From positions 248,001 to 312,000 of the forward strand of contig CALARK010000012.1 of assembly GCA_937888595.1 (NCBI GenBank): a stretch of 64,000 nt of DNA, in the 5' to 3' direction. A program made the position numbers and the translations under genes. Positions 41,640-49,474 of the stretch are shown here, piece after piece. The stretch comes from an uncultured Sterolibacteriaceae bacterium. GTDB taxonomy: Bacteria > Pseudomonadota > Gammaproteobacteria > Burkholderiales > Rhodocyclaceae. Every line of letters begins with the position of its first letter. Position 1 is the first letter of the stretch. The notes beneath the pieces were generated by a model that was not told where the DNA came from, did not search any database, and saw nothing but the letters and a program-made list of their open reading frames with translations.

Positions 41640-41896
41640 TCGACGTCCGCCTGCCGAAGTTTCCCGAGTGCTGGGAAACCTGCGGCAACTGCGGCCAGGG
41701 CGAAGTGCAGGTGCTCGAAGTGCATGTGCGGCCCGGCGATATCGTGCGCGCCGACGACAACCTGATCACGCTGGAAACCGGCAAGGTCGCCCTCGACATC
41801 CCTTCGCCGCACGCCGGCACCGTCGTCGAAGTCTGCGTCGATGAAGGCGATACGATCGGGGAAGGCGCGCTGATCGCCCGCATCGGGACAGACTGA
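41636..41896 (+). CDS. Stand-alone lipoyl/biotinyl-domain protein with Cys motif
   Basis: 86 aa consisting of just one lipoyl/biotinyl carrier fold. The swinging-arm lysine is in LITLETGKVALDIPSPHAGTV, the lipoyl-type ETGK rather than the biotin-type MKM. An unusual CWETCGNCGQGE (Cx3Cx2C) sits in the first loop, close to where the modified lysine loop would be. No E2 or E1 partner is nearby; instead it is coupled to the HD-GYP gene. A repeat copy starts at its stop codon. Confidence 0.8.
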   Translation: MIDVRLPKFPECWETCGNCGQGEVQVLEVHVRPGDIVRADDNLITLETGKVALDIPSPHAGTVVEVCVDEGDTIGEGALIARIGTD

Positions 41897-41921
41897 AAAA
41901 AGTCGGCGCATGCGGGACGGC
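41896..41921 (-). repeat. Dispersed repeat copy 12 (left flank of higBA)
   Basis: A-run then GTCGGCGCATGCGGGAC (2 mismatches), starting at the last base of the lipoyl gene stop codon. It is followed at 41929-41942 by GGCCACAACCGGCC, which also follows copy 13. Confidence 0.8.
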
Positions 41922-42010
41922 TGGGGTCGGCCACAACCGGCCCGTGACTCTTCTGCACTAAAACAGACCTTCACAAGCGAAATCGGATGTGAGGCTGTGC
42001 TTGCGTGTAT

Positions 42011-42026
42011 GTATCATTATTGATAC
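42011..42026. promoter_or_regulatory. Inverted-repeat operator before the HigB-like toxin
   Basis: GTATCATTATTGATAC: perfect 6-bp arms with a 4-base spacer, 10 bp upstream of the toxin start. A site of this type and place is expected for autorepression by the downstream antitoxin. Confidence 0.55.
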
Positions 42027-42036
42027 GATGCGCCAT

Positions 42037-42378
42037 ATGAAACCTGTACTTGATGTTCGCTTCTTCCGTACCGATGCCGGTACGGAACCGGTTCGCGAAT
42101 GGCTGAAAGATTTGCCGGCCATCGACCGGAAGACCATCGGCGAGGACATCAAGACGGTCCAGTTCGGCTGGCCCTTGGGCATGCCTTTGGTCGGCCATCT
42201 GGGCGGGGAAATCTGGGAAGTCAGAATCAGGCTGGGGAATCGCATTGCCCGCGTCCTGTTCGCCGTCGATGGGCAAACGATGGTGCTTCTGCATGGCTTC
42301 ATCAAGAAGCAGCAGAAAACACCGGGGTCGGAACTCGACCTGGCCAAGGACAGGTTGAAACAGCTGAAAAGGAGATGA
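42037..42378 (+). CDS. HigB/RelE-like (Gp49 family) toxin
   Basis: 113 aa from the ATG at 42037 (in-frame ATGs at 41989 and 42028 lie in or before the operator). KPVLDVRFFRTDAGTEPVRE, PLGMPLVGHLGGEIWEVRIR and RVLFAVDGQTMVLLHGFIKK match the phage Gp49-like/HigB branch of RelE-type mRNA interferases, which cut mRNA at the ribosome. Toxin-first order, as in higBA. The antitoxin follows after 2 bp. Confidence 0.88.
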   Translation: MKPVLDVRFFRTDAGTEPVREWLKDLPAIDRKTIGEDIKTVQFGWPLGMPLVGHLGGEIWEVRIRLGNRIARVLFAVDGQTMVLLHGFIKKQQKTPGSELDLAKDRLKQLKRR

Positions 42379-42380
42379 GC

Positions 42381-42668
42381 ATGGGCAAGAAAAATATCGG
42401 CAGCAGCTTCGACGATTTCCTTCAGGAAGAAGCGATCCTCGAGGATGCGACGGCAGTTGCCTTGAAGCGCGTCATCGCCTGGCAAATCGCCGAAGAAATG
42501 AAAGCGCAGCAGATCACCAAAACCGAGTTGGCCAGGCGGATGCACACCAGCCGGGCAGCCTTGAATCGCCTGCTCGACGAGGCGGACCCCAGCCTGACCC
42601 TGACCACGCTGGCGAGCGCCGCCGCTGCCTTGGGCCGAAAAGTGAATATCCAGTTCGCGGCCACCTGA
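42381..42668 (+). CDS. XRE-family antitoxin (HigA-like)
   Basis: 95 aa with a helix-turn-helix in the C-terminal half (ITKTELARRMHTSRAALNRL then LTLTTLASAAAALG). RBS AAAAGGAGAT. Partner of the toxin gene immediately upstream; expected to bind both the toxin and the inverted repeat at 42011-42026. Confidence 0.88.
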   Translation: MGKKNIGSSFDDFLQEEAILEDATAVALKRVIAWQIAEEMKAQQITKTELARRMHTSRAALNRLLDEADPSLTLTTLASAAAALGRKVNIQFAAT

Positions 42669-42671
42669 TTG

Positions 42672-42700
42672 AAAAGTCGGCGCTGGCGGGACGGCGCTTA
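42672..42700 (-). repeat. Dispersed repeat copy 13 (right flank of higBA)
   Basis: Four A then the exact consensus core (complement GTCGGCGCTGGCGGGAC), extended by GGCGCTTA. Starts 3 bp after the antitoxin stop and leads into the hairpin AACGGCC-ACAACC-GGCCGTT (42700-42719), which contains the GGCCACAACCGGCC also seen after copy 12. Confidence 0.88.
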
Positions 42701-43002
42701 ACGGCCACAACCGGCCGTTAGCCAGCGGAGAGCATCCGGCAGCAGGGAACCTCAAGCAGTCGGTGACCCTGAAAATCGGCAACTCCCGCCACGGCCAGAA
42801 GCGGTCTCACGAGATTGCACCCATAAGCGGCCTTTCGTACTTGTGACCCACCCCTCGGAAACTATCCATAGGCGTCCGGCATATTGGAGTTATTATGCTG
42901 ACAGCAAATATATCAAGCAGCTGAAAGTCAAGGACTTAGGACAACAATTCCGGCGTCAGCAATATCAATTGTTATACGGACCCCAGCGTCCGTGTAATCA
43001 CT
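42701..43002. other. Non-coding spacer before the cassette array
   Basis: No gene is supported here. It holds the hairpin at 42700-42719, then degenerate sequence, then AT-richer DNA with two small inverted repeats: ACAATT/AATTGT (around 42941-42971) and ACGGAC-CCCAGC-GTCCGT (42976-42993). The latter sits just before the cassette boundary at 43003. This is where an attI or an older attC would lie, but neither could be recognised with confidence. Confidence 0.5.
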
Positions 43003-43003
43003 G

Positions 43004-43933
43004 TTATGTTTCTCGGAAGGTATATGAACGATAGTCAAGACAAAGAACTTCCCGAAGGCAACATTGAAGGAACGATCAACGCCGTTACTGGGCTGGTTAA
43101 AGCGGTTCCGGTATATGAAGATGCAATTCAGCCTGTCGCAAAGGAAACTGGGAAAGCTCTTCAAACAGTCGGCAAGGCCGTCAATGCAGCGTTACTTCCT
43201 ATCAGAGGCCTCGTGTGGGGCATTGAGCAAATTGAGAGCTTTGTACATACAAAAGTAGCGAAGAAACTCGAGAAAATTCCGGTCGAAAATATTCAAACGC
43301 CTGATCCTGCCGTAGCCGGTCCTGCACTCGAGTCACTGCGCTACACAGGCCACAAAGAATCCCTTAGTGAGCTTTATGCGAACCTTCTTGCGTCTTCAAT
43401 GGATTCGGAGACAGCAAAAAACGCTCACCCTGGGTTTGTCGAAGTAATCAGGAATTTATCGGCAGACGAAGCCAAAGTGCTTACCTTTCTGTTTACCAAA
43501 GGGATCGCGCCAATTATTGATATTCGCCGACAAGCGGTAAATGAAAACAGCGGTGTCAGCTTGCACGAATTGGTCACCACTATAGGTAGTGATTCGGGAT
43601 GCGAACATCGCGATCTAATAGGAAGCTATTTGGTTAACCTTGAGCGACTTGGACTCATTGAGTTAGACAAAGGAAGGTACCTCACTGCGACTGATGCATA
43701 TACAAGAATCATGGAGGACCCACCAGTCAAAGCCATCATTGAAGCACTCGATGCCAGCACTGATTTCAAAGCGGAGGTGGTGAAGTATTTCGCCAGATTA
43801 ACAGTGTTTGGTCGCCAGTTTGGTCAAGCTTGCATCGCTGTAAAAGGCTAAAACATAACCCGGCGCTCAACCTCGCTCCCTTCGGTCGCTGGACGCTGCG
43901 CGATAAGGCCGCGCAGCGCCGGTTAGCTCTACG
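43004..43933 (+). mobile_element. Integron gene cassette 1 (Abi-alpha)
   Basis: Bounded by G/TTATGT (cut after 43003) and the cut point in attC at 43933. The attC R'' box ACATAAC (43853-43859) is the exact complement of its own 5' end GTTATGT, as required when a cassette closes into a circle. 930 bp, one gene, no promoter of its own. Confidence 0.85.
43024..43851 (+). CDS. Abi-alpha (DUF4393) family protein
   Basis: 275 aa from the ATG at 43024, which has GGAAGG 9 bases upstream; the ATG at 43006 lies in the cassette end itself. INAVTGLVKAVPVYEDAIQP, LPIRGLVWGIEQIESFVHTK and SLRYTGHKESLSELYANLLA are the conserved core of the DUF4393/Abi-alpha family, named after abortive-infection phage resistance. 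An amphipathic or membrane-associating segment lies near 50-70; the C-terminal half looks helical/winged. Codon use is lower in GC than the chromosome around it. Phage defence is a family-based inference. Confidence 0.85.
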   Translation: MNDSQDKELPEGNIEGTINAVTGLVKAVPVYEDAIQPVAKETGKALQTVGKAVNAALLPIRGLVWGIEQIESFVHTKVAKKLEKIPVENIQTPDPAVAGPALESLRYTGHKESLSELYANLLASSMDSETAKNAHPGFVEVIRNLSADEAKVLTFLFTKGIAPIIDIRRQAVNENSGVSLHELVTTIGSDSGCEHRDLIGSYLVNLERLGLIELDKGRYLTATDAYTRIMEDPPVKAIIEALDASTDFKAEVVKYFARLTVFGRQFGQACIAVKG

Positions 43934-43940
43934 TTAAGCC
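43853..43940 (+). other. attC recombination site of cassette 1
   Basis: R'' ACATAAC at 43853-43859, imperfect stem CCGGCGCT / AGCGCCGG and GCTGCGC / GCGCAGC arms inside, and R' GTTAAGC at 43933-43939. Cut position between 43933 and 43934. About 87 bp, within the normal attC range. Confidence 0.85.
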
Positions 43941-44607
43941 TCACAACACACTCTTATGCTTACACTCTCCGAAAATCTGAAGCTCGAACGTTGCCCACAC
44001 TGTGGCACCGCCAATCCGAATCTTCATCGCAAACATCATCTTCAGACGCATGACCATACCGGTGGACGCCAACTTATTTGGGCCATCTATGTTTGCGGCA
44101 CTTGCGGCAGCGTTGTTTCCGCTTGTGCGGCTAATCACAATCAACCAGTCCAAGACTTCCATCCAAAGTTCGAATCGGTTGATCTAGAGATTCCAGAGCG
44201 CCCCCGTGCATACCTGAAACAAGCTTCGGAGAGCATGCATGCACCAGCAGGGGCAGTCATGCTTGCGGCAAGCGCAGTAGATTCCATGTTGAAAGTGAAG
44301 GGCTACGCGGAAGGGAGCCTCTATACGCGAATCGATAAGGCAGCCACTGACCATGTGATTACAAGCGATATGGCAGCGTGGGCACATGCTGTCAGGCTAG
44401 ATGCAAACGATCAGCGCCACGTAGATGAAGCAGCCAGCCTGCCCACTGTGCAAGACGCTCAGCGGGTATTGTCTTTCGCCGCAACACTTGCGCAAATCAT
44501 GTTTGTTCTTCCGTCACGTGTATCACGGGGGCTGCAAGGTGAGGCTTAACCCATCATTCCACCGGACGCTACGCGATGAAGCCGCGTAGCGCCGGTGAAT
44601 TCAGACG
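43934..44607 (+). mobile_element. Integron gene cassette 2 (DUF4145)
   Basis: 5' end G/TTAAGCC pairs exactly with its own R'' GGCTTAAC at 44543-44550. 674 bp, one gene in the usual orientation. Confidence 0.87.
43956..44549 (+). CDS. DUF4145-family zinc-ribbon protein
   Basis: 197 aa. N-terminal zinc ribbon with CPHC (residues 14-17) and CGTC (about 47-50). A DUF4145-type helical domain follows: YLKQASESMHAPAGAVMLAA, SAVDSMLKVKGY and VRLDANDQRHVDE. DUF4145 proteins are frequent in defence islands and sometimes fused to restriction endonucleases; the domain itself has no assigned activity. No clear ribosome-binding site. The stop lies inside the attC R'' box. Confidence 0.82.
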   Translation: MLTLSENLKLERCPHCGTANPNLHRKHHLQTHDHTGGRQLIWAIYVCGTCGSVVSACAANHNQPVQDFHPKFESVDLEIPERPRAYLKQASESMHAPAGAVMLAASAVDSMLKVKGYAEGSLYTRIDKAATDHVITSDMAAWAHAVRLDANDQRHVDEAASLPTVQDAQRVLSFAATLAQIMFVLPSRVSRGLQGEA

Positions 44608-44616
44608 TTAGGGGGC
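44543..44616 (+). other. attC recombination site of cassette 2
   Basis: R'' GGCTTAAC (44543-44550), stem CACCGG / CCGGTG and GCTACGCG / CGCGTAGC arms, then R' beginning G/TTAGGG at 44607. About 70 bp, closely resembling classical attC sites. Confidence 0.88.
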
Positions 44617-44622
44617 ATATCA

Positions 44623-45336
44623 GTGGCACTCGCTGAACTCATGGACTTCCTTAACCAGAATGCCGGTGTTCTTTCAACCGTCTTTTCTGGCATCGTCATG
44701 TTTGCCACCGTGGTTTACGCGATTCTCACTGCGAGCTTGGTCGCGGAAACCAGACGCATGCGGGAAGCGCAGACTGAGCCAAGGATGCAGGTCACCGCAT
44801 CGCCTCGTGAAGAGTTCGTGAGTATTGTCACGCTTCGAGTGAAGAACATTGGCCTTGGTCCTGCCTACGACCTGCACTTTACGCTGCGGGGTGATGCTCA
44901 AACGTCGGGCGAGAACGAACTGATCAAAGACTTTTCCAGAAGCCAGTTCCTGTCAAAGGGACTTCGATACCTTGGTCCTGGGCAGGAACTCCATTCGGGA
45001 TTTACCGAAATGACCAAGAACTTCGCGGAAAAGATCAAGGCACGCCTCACTGTCGAGGTCACATATTGCAGCGCGACCGGCAAGTCCTACAGAGACGCCA
45101 TACCAATTCACTTCGAGGAATTTGAAGGATACGGAACTATCGGTACTCCGCACCTGTATTCAATTGCCGAGTCTCTCAAGAAGATCGAGCAGAATGTGGG
45201 CCACCTGGCTTCGGGTTTCCGCCATCTCAGAGTCGATACATACACAAACGATGACCGTAGGCGCGAAGAAGAGGAGTGGGAGGAGCATCATCGCGCAATG
45301 GCTCAAGGGGAGCCCAAAGATGCGCCTGCCCCCTAA
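44623..45336 (+). CDS. Cassette-encoded single-pass membrane protein of unknown function
   Basis: 237 aa from a GTG with AGGGGG seven bases upstream. N-terminal membrane helix (STVFSGIVMFATVVYAILTA) followed by the basic SLVAETRRMREAQTEPRM, suggesting a cytoplasmic C-terminal part. A beta-rich domain follows (ITLRVKNIGLGPAYDLHFTL-like spacing, VTLRVKNIGLGP), then an acidic-basic helical tail (DDRRREEEEWEEHHRAM). Similar TM-plus-beta proteins are common hypotheticals; I do not recognise a named family. The stop is inside the R'' box. Confidence 0.75.
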   Translation: MALAELMDFLNQNAGVLSTVFSGIVMFATVVYAILTASLVAETRRMREAQTEPRMQVTASPREEFVSIVTLRVKNIGLGPAYDLHFTLRGDAQTSGENELIKDFSRSQFLSKGLRYLGPGQELHSGFTEMTKNFAEKIKARLTVEVTYCSATGKSYRDAIPIHFEEFEGYGTIGTPHLYSIAESLKKIEQNVGHLASGFRHLRVDTYTNDDRRREEEEWEEHHRAMAQGEPKDAPAP

Positions 45337-45337
45337 C
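45328..45337 (+). other. Remnant attC R'' box of cassette 3
   Basis: GCCCCCTAAC, exact complement of the cassette 5' end at 44607-44616. No matching stem or R' follows; the next 240 bases carry no gene. Confidence 0.7.
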
Positions 45338-45488
45338 TCCACGTTCCTGAACGTCTGCTTTTACTAATCTGCAACTTCCGCTTGGGGTCGGGGGCTGTCT
45401 GATCGGCAGCGTAGGCTGAACGGCGGCAGTGAGGCGACTGCGGCCCGATTGCTGGCCAAGGTGACGGGCCGGTTTGGGTCGCATCCCG

Positions 45489-45509
45489 CCGTCCCGCCAG
45501 CGCCGATTT
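45489..45509 (+). repeat. Dispersed repeat copy 14 (upstream of ccdA)
   Basis: Core GTCCCGCCAGCGCCGAT (1 mismatch). Intergenic, in the 244-bp gap between cassette 3 and ccdA. Confidence 0.8.
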
Positions 45510-45528
45510 CTCCTTTCACCACTTTGAC

Positions 45529-45545
45529 GCGCATCGGTGATGCGC
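45529..45545. promoter_or_regulatory. Operator-like palindrome and promoter of ccdAB
   Basis: GCGCATC-GGT-GATGCGC, perfect 7-bp arms with a 3-base spacer. A TTGACG (-35-like, 45524-45529) abuts it and a weak CATAGA lies 17 bp on, so the palindrome sits in the promoter spacer, as expected for autoregulation by CcdA. It ends 36 bp before the ccdA ATG. Confidence 0.65.
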
Positions 45546-45580
45546 ATAGACTTCGCGCATTACCCGCTCGGGAGTTCGCC

Positions 45581-45820
45581 ATGTCCGCCGCGAAAAAATC
45601 CGCCAATCTCAGCATCCGCACCGACCTGCTGGAAGAGGCGCGTGCCTACAAGATCAACCTGTCGCAGACGCTCGAAGCCGCCCTGCAGGTCGAACTCAAG
45701 AAGGAAAAGGAACGCCGCTGGCTGGAGGAAAATCGCGCCGCCATCGAGGCCTACAACCGGCACATTGAAGCACATGGCCTGTTTTCGGACAGGTTCCGTA
45801 CCTTTGCCCGGGAAGATTAG
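45581..45820 (+). CDS. ccdA: CcdA-like antitoxin
   Basis: 79 aa. Ribbon-helix-helix N-terminus (KKSANLSIRTDLLEEARAYK) and a charged C-terminal toxin-binding tail (WLEENRAAIEAYNRHIEAHG, FSDRFRTF), as in CcdA. It neutralises CcdB and represses the operon through its N-terminal domain. Three bases separate it from ccdB. Confidence 0.9.
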   Translation: MSAAKKSANLSIRTDLLEEARAYKINLSQTLEAALQVELKKEKERRWLEENRAAIEAYNRHIEAHGLFSDRFRTFARED

Positions 45821-45823
45821 TCG

Positions 45824-46141
45824 ATGGCACAACTGGATGTGTTTCGCAATCCGGACCAGCAATCCGCAGCCGTCATCCCCTATGTCCTTGACATTCAAAA
45901 CGACTTGCTGGCCAATCTGCCAACGCGCACGGTGATTCCTCTTGCTGTTCCGGAAACAGTCGGGATGTTGCCCATCTTGCGTCTCAACCCGAAAGTCGGT
46001 GTTGGCGAGACGGCACTGATCGCCCTCACCCAGGATATGGCGGCCTTGCCAAAGCGCATGTTGACAACCCCCGTCGCCAACCTTTCTCCCCAGCGCGAGG
46101 AAATCCTCGCCGCCCTCGATTTTCTTTTCACCGGTTTTTAA
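45824..46141 (+). CDS. ccdB: CcdB-like gyrase toxin
   Basis: 105 aa, close to the 101 aa of plasmid CcdB, which poisons DNA gyrase. AQLDVFRNPD, IPYVLDIQNDLLANLPTRTV and LIALTQDMAALPKRML match the family; the C-terminus EEILAALDFLFTGF corresponds to the gyrase-interacting end, although the E. coli Trp-Gly-Ile tip is not conserved. Repeat copy 15 encodes KVGVGETA in the middle strand region. The downstream ettA starts only 15 bp later. Confidence 0.88.
   Translation: MAQLDVFRNPDQQSAAVIPYVLDIQNDLLANLPTRTVIPLAVPETVGMLPILRLNPKVGVGETALIALTQDMAALPKRMLTTPVANLSPQREEILAALDFLFTGF
45992..46013 (-). repeat. Dispersed repeat copy 15 (inside ccdB)
   Basis: Three A then GTCGGTGTTGGCGAGAC (3 mismatches). 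Encodes KVGVGETA. Weakest of the accepted copies; could be chance similarity. Confidence 0.5.
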
Positions 46142-46156
46142 TCAAGGAAACACACC

Positions 46157-47821
<1,665 letters not shown>

Positions 47822-47833
47822 GAAAGAACAGCG

Positions 47834-49474
47834 ATGGCCGCCCGCGTGGATCTGCATGGCAAGCAGGGCCTGCTGGTCGACGACATGCCGGAGATGCGCT
47901 CGGCGATGCGCATCCAGCTGTCCGACGTCGGGCTCGAGCACTGCGACACCGCACGCAACGTCAAGGAGGCCTTCGAACACCTCGCGCAGAAACGCTACGA
48001 CCTGATCGTCTGCGACTACAACCTCGGCCAGGGCGCCGACGGCCAGCAGTTTCTCGAGCTGGTGCGCCGCAAGCACGTCCTGCCGCTCTCCACCGCCTTC
48101 CTGATGGTGACCGGCGAAACCGGCTACGAGCAGGTCGCCACCGCTGCCGAATACGCACCGGACGACTACCTGCTCAAGCCCTTCACCGCCGAACTGCTCG
48201 GCACGCGCCTCACGCGCATTCTCGACAAGAAAGCCGCACTGGCGCCCGTTTACCGCTGGATGGGCACGGGTGCCCTCGACAAGGGCGAGCCCGACAAGGC
48301 GCTCGCCGCGTGCGAGGCGATCATCGCCGCCGGCGGGCGCTACGCCCTGGACGCGCAACGGCTCAAGGGCGAACTGTTGCTCTCGCTCGGACGGGCCGCC
48401 GAAGCGCAGGCCGTTTACGAGGGCGTGCTGGCCCAGCGCGCCACGCCGTGGGCGGTCGTCGGCCTCGCCCGCGCCGAACTCGCCACCGGCCACGACGGCG
48501 AGGCCCGCGAGATGTTCGAGCAGGCGCTCGTCGCCTACCCCAACTACCTGGCCGCCTACGATTCGCTGGCCCACCTGCTGGCGCGCACGGACAAGGTCGC
48601 CGCGCAGGAGGTCGTCGAGCAGGCACTCAAGGTTGCCCCTTCGACCCAGCGCACCCGCGAACTGGGCAGCCTCGCCATCGACAACCGCGACTTTGAACGC
48701 GCTGAATCCGCCTTCAAGCGTGTCGTCGAGAAGGATCGCACCGGCTTCTTCAAGAGCCATGACGACTACGCCGGCCTGGCCAAGAGCTACGTCGAGCAGG
48801 GCAAGACCGTCGAGGCGCTCGGCGCCGTCCGCGACATGGGCAGCGCCTTCGCCCGTTCGCCGGAGCTGGCCGCGCGCCAGGCCGCCGTCGAATGCCAGAT
48901 CCACGTACGCGCCGGCAACCCCGAGGCGGCGAAAGCCGCGCTCGACAAGGCGCTCAAGGTCCAGCAGTCGGCGCGGCTCGATGCGACCACCGCCCTCGAA
49001 GTCGCCCAGGCCTGCTTCGCCGGTGGCCGGGCCGACGACGCGAAGAGCATCATCCAGACCGTCGCCGAGGACCATCACGAGAACGATGCCGTGCTGGCCC
49101 GCGCACAATCCGTCTTCGCCGCGGCCGGCCTCGAGGACGAGGGCACGGTGTTCCTCGAGGCGACGCGCAAGCGCATGATCAAGCTCAACAACGATGCCGT
49201 GGCGCTGGCCAAGTCCGGCCAGCTCGACGAAGCCGTCGCCATGCTCAGCGAAGCGGCCGACCGCCTGACCAACAACGCCCAGATCGCCCTGAATGCCGCG
49301 CTCGCGCTGCTGATGCACGTGCATCGCAATGGCGTAGACGCCGCACGCATCGCGCAGGCCCATGCCTACATCCTGCAGGCGCAGGGGGTCAATGCGGCGC
49401 ATCCCAAGCTGGCCGAAGTGAGCCAGTTCTACCGCAGGATCGCCCCGGCCGGCTCCCCGGCCCTGCCCGGCTGA
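47834..49474 (+). CDS. Response regulator with TPR output region
   Basis: 546 aa. REC domain at about 8-130 with phospho-acceptor Asp in LIVCDYNLGQG and Lys in DDYLLKPFTAE. The rest is a long array of tetratricopeptide repeats (ALAACEAIIAAGGRYALDAQ, ARAELATGHDGEAREMFEQA, AKSYVEQGKTVEALGAVRDM). No DNA-binding or enzymatic output is seen, so it probably acts as a phosphorylation-dependent scaffold. It overlaps the following small kinase gene (TGATG), its likely partner. Confidence 0.85.
   Translation: MAARVDLHGKQGLLVDDMPEMRSAMRIQLSDVGLEHCDTARNVKEAFEHLAQKRYDLIVCDYNLGQGADGQQFLELVRRKHVLPLSTAFLMVTGETGYEQVATAAEYAPDDYLLKPFTAELLGTRLTRILDKKAALAPVYRWMGTGALDKGEPDKALAACEAIIAAGGRYALDAQRLKGELLLSLGRAAEAQAVYEGVLAQRATPWAVVGLARAELATGHDGEAREMFEQALVAYPNYLAAYDSLAHLLARTDKVAAQEVVEQALKVAPSTQRTRELGSLAIDNRDFERAESAFKRVVEKDRTGFFKSHDDYAGLAKSYVEQGKTVEALGAVRDMGSAFARSPELAARQAAVECQIHVRAGNPEAAKAALDKALKVQQSARLDATTALEVAQACFAGGRADDAKSIIQTVAEDHHENDAVLARAQSVFAAAGLEDEGTVFLEATRKRMIKLNNDAVALAKSGQLDEAVAMLSEAADRLTNNAQIALNAALALLMHVHRNGVDAARIAQAHAYILQAQGVNAAHPKLAEVSQFYRRIAPAGSPALPG

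Larger units (their letters stand above)
44608..45337 (+). mobile_element. Integron gene cassette 3 (membrane protein), attC truncated
   Basis: 5' end G/TTAGGGGGC pairs exactly with GCCCCCTAAC at 45328-45337, so the R'' box of its own attC is present. The remaining stem and R' box are not recognisable downstream, so the array ends in a damaged site. Confidence 0.8.

Noticed and set aside
42701..43002. attI site or integrase remnant before cassette 1
   Set aside because: Small inverted repeats are present, but no RYYYAAC/GTTRRRY pair and no integrase coding remnant on either strand.
42843..43034. Small open frame (63 codons) before the Abi-alpha gene
   Set aside because: It runs across the cassette boundary and the Abi-alpha RBS, has no RBS of its own and no family resemblance.
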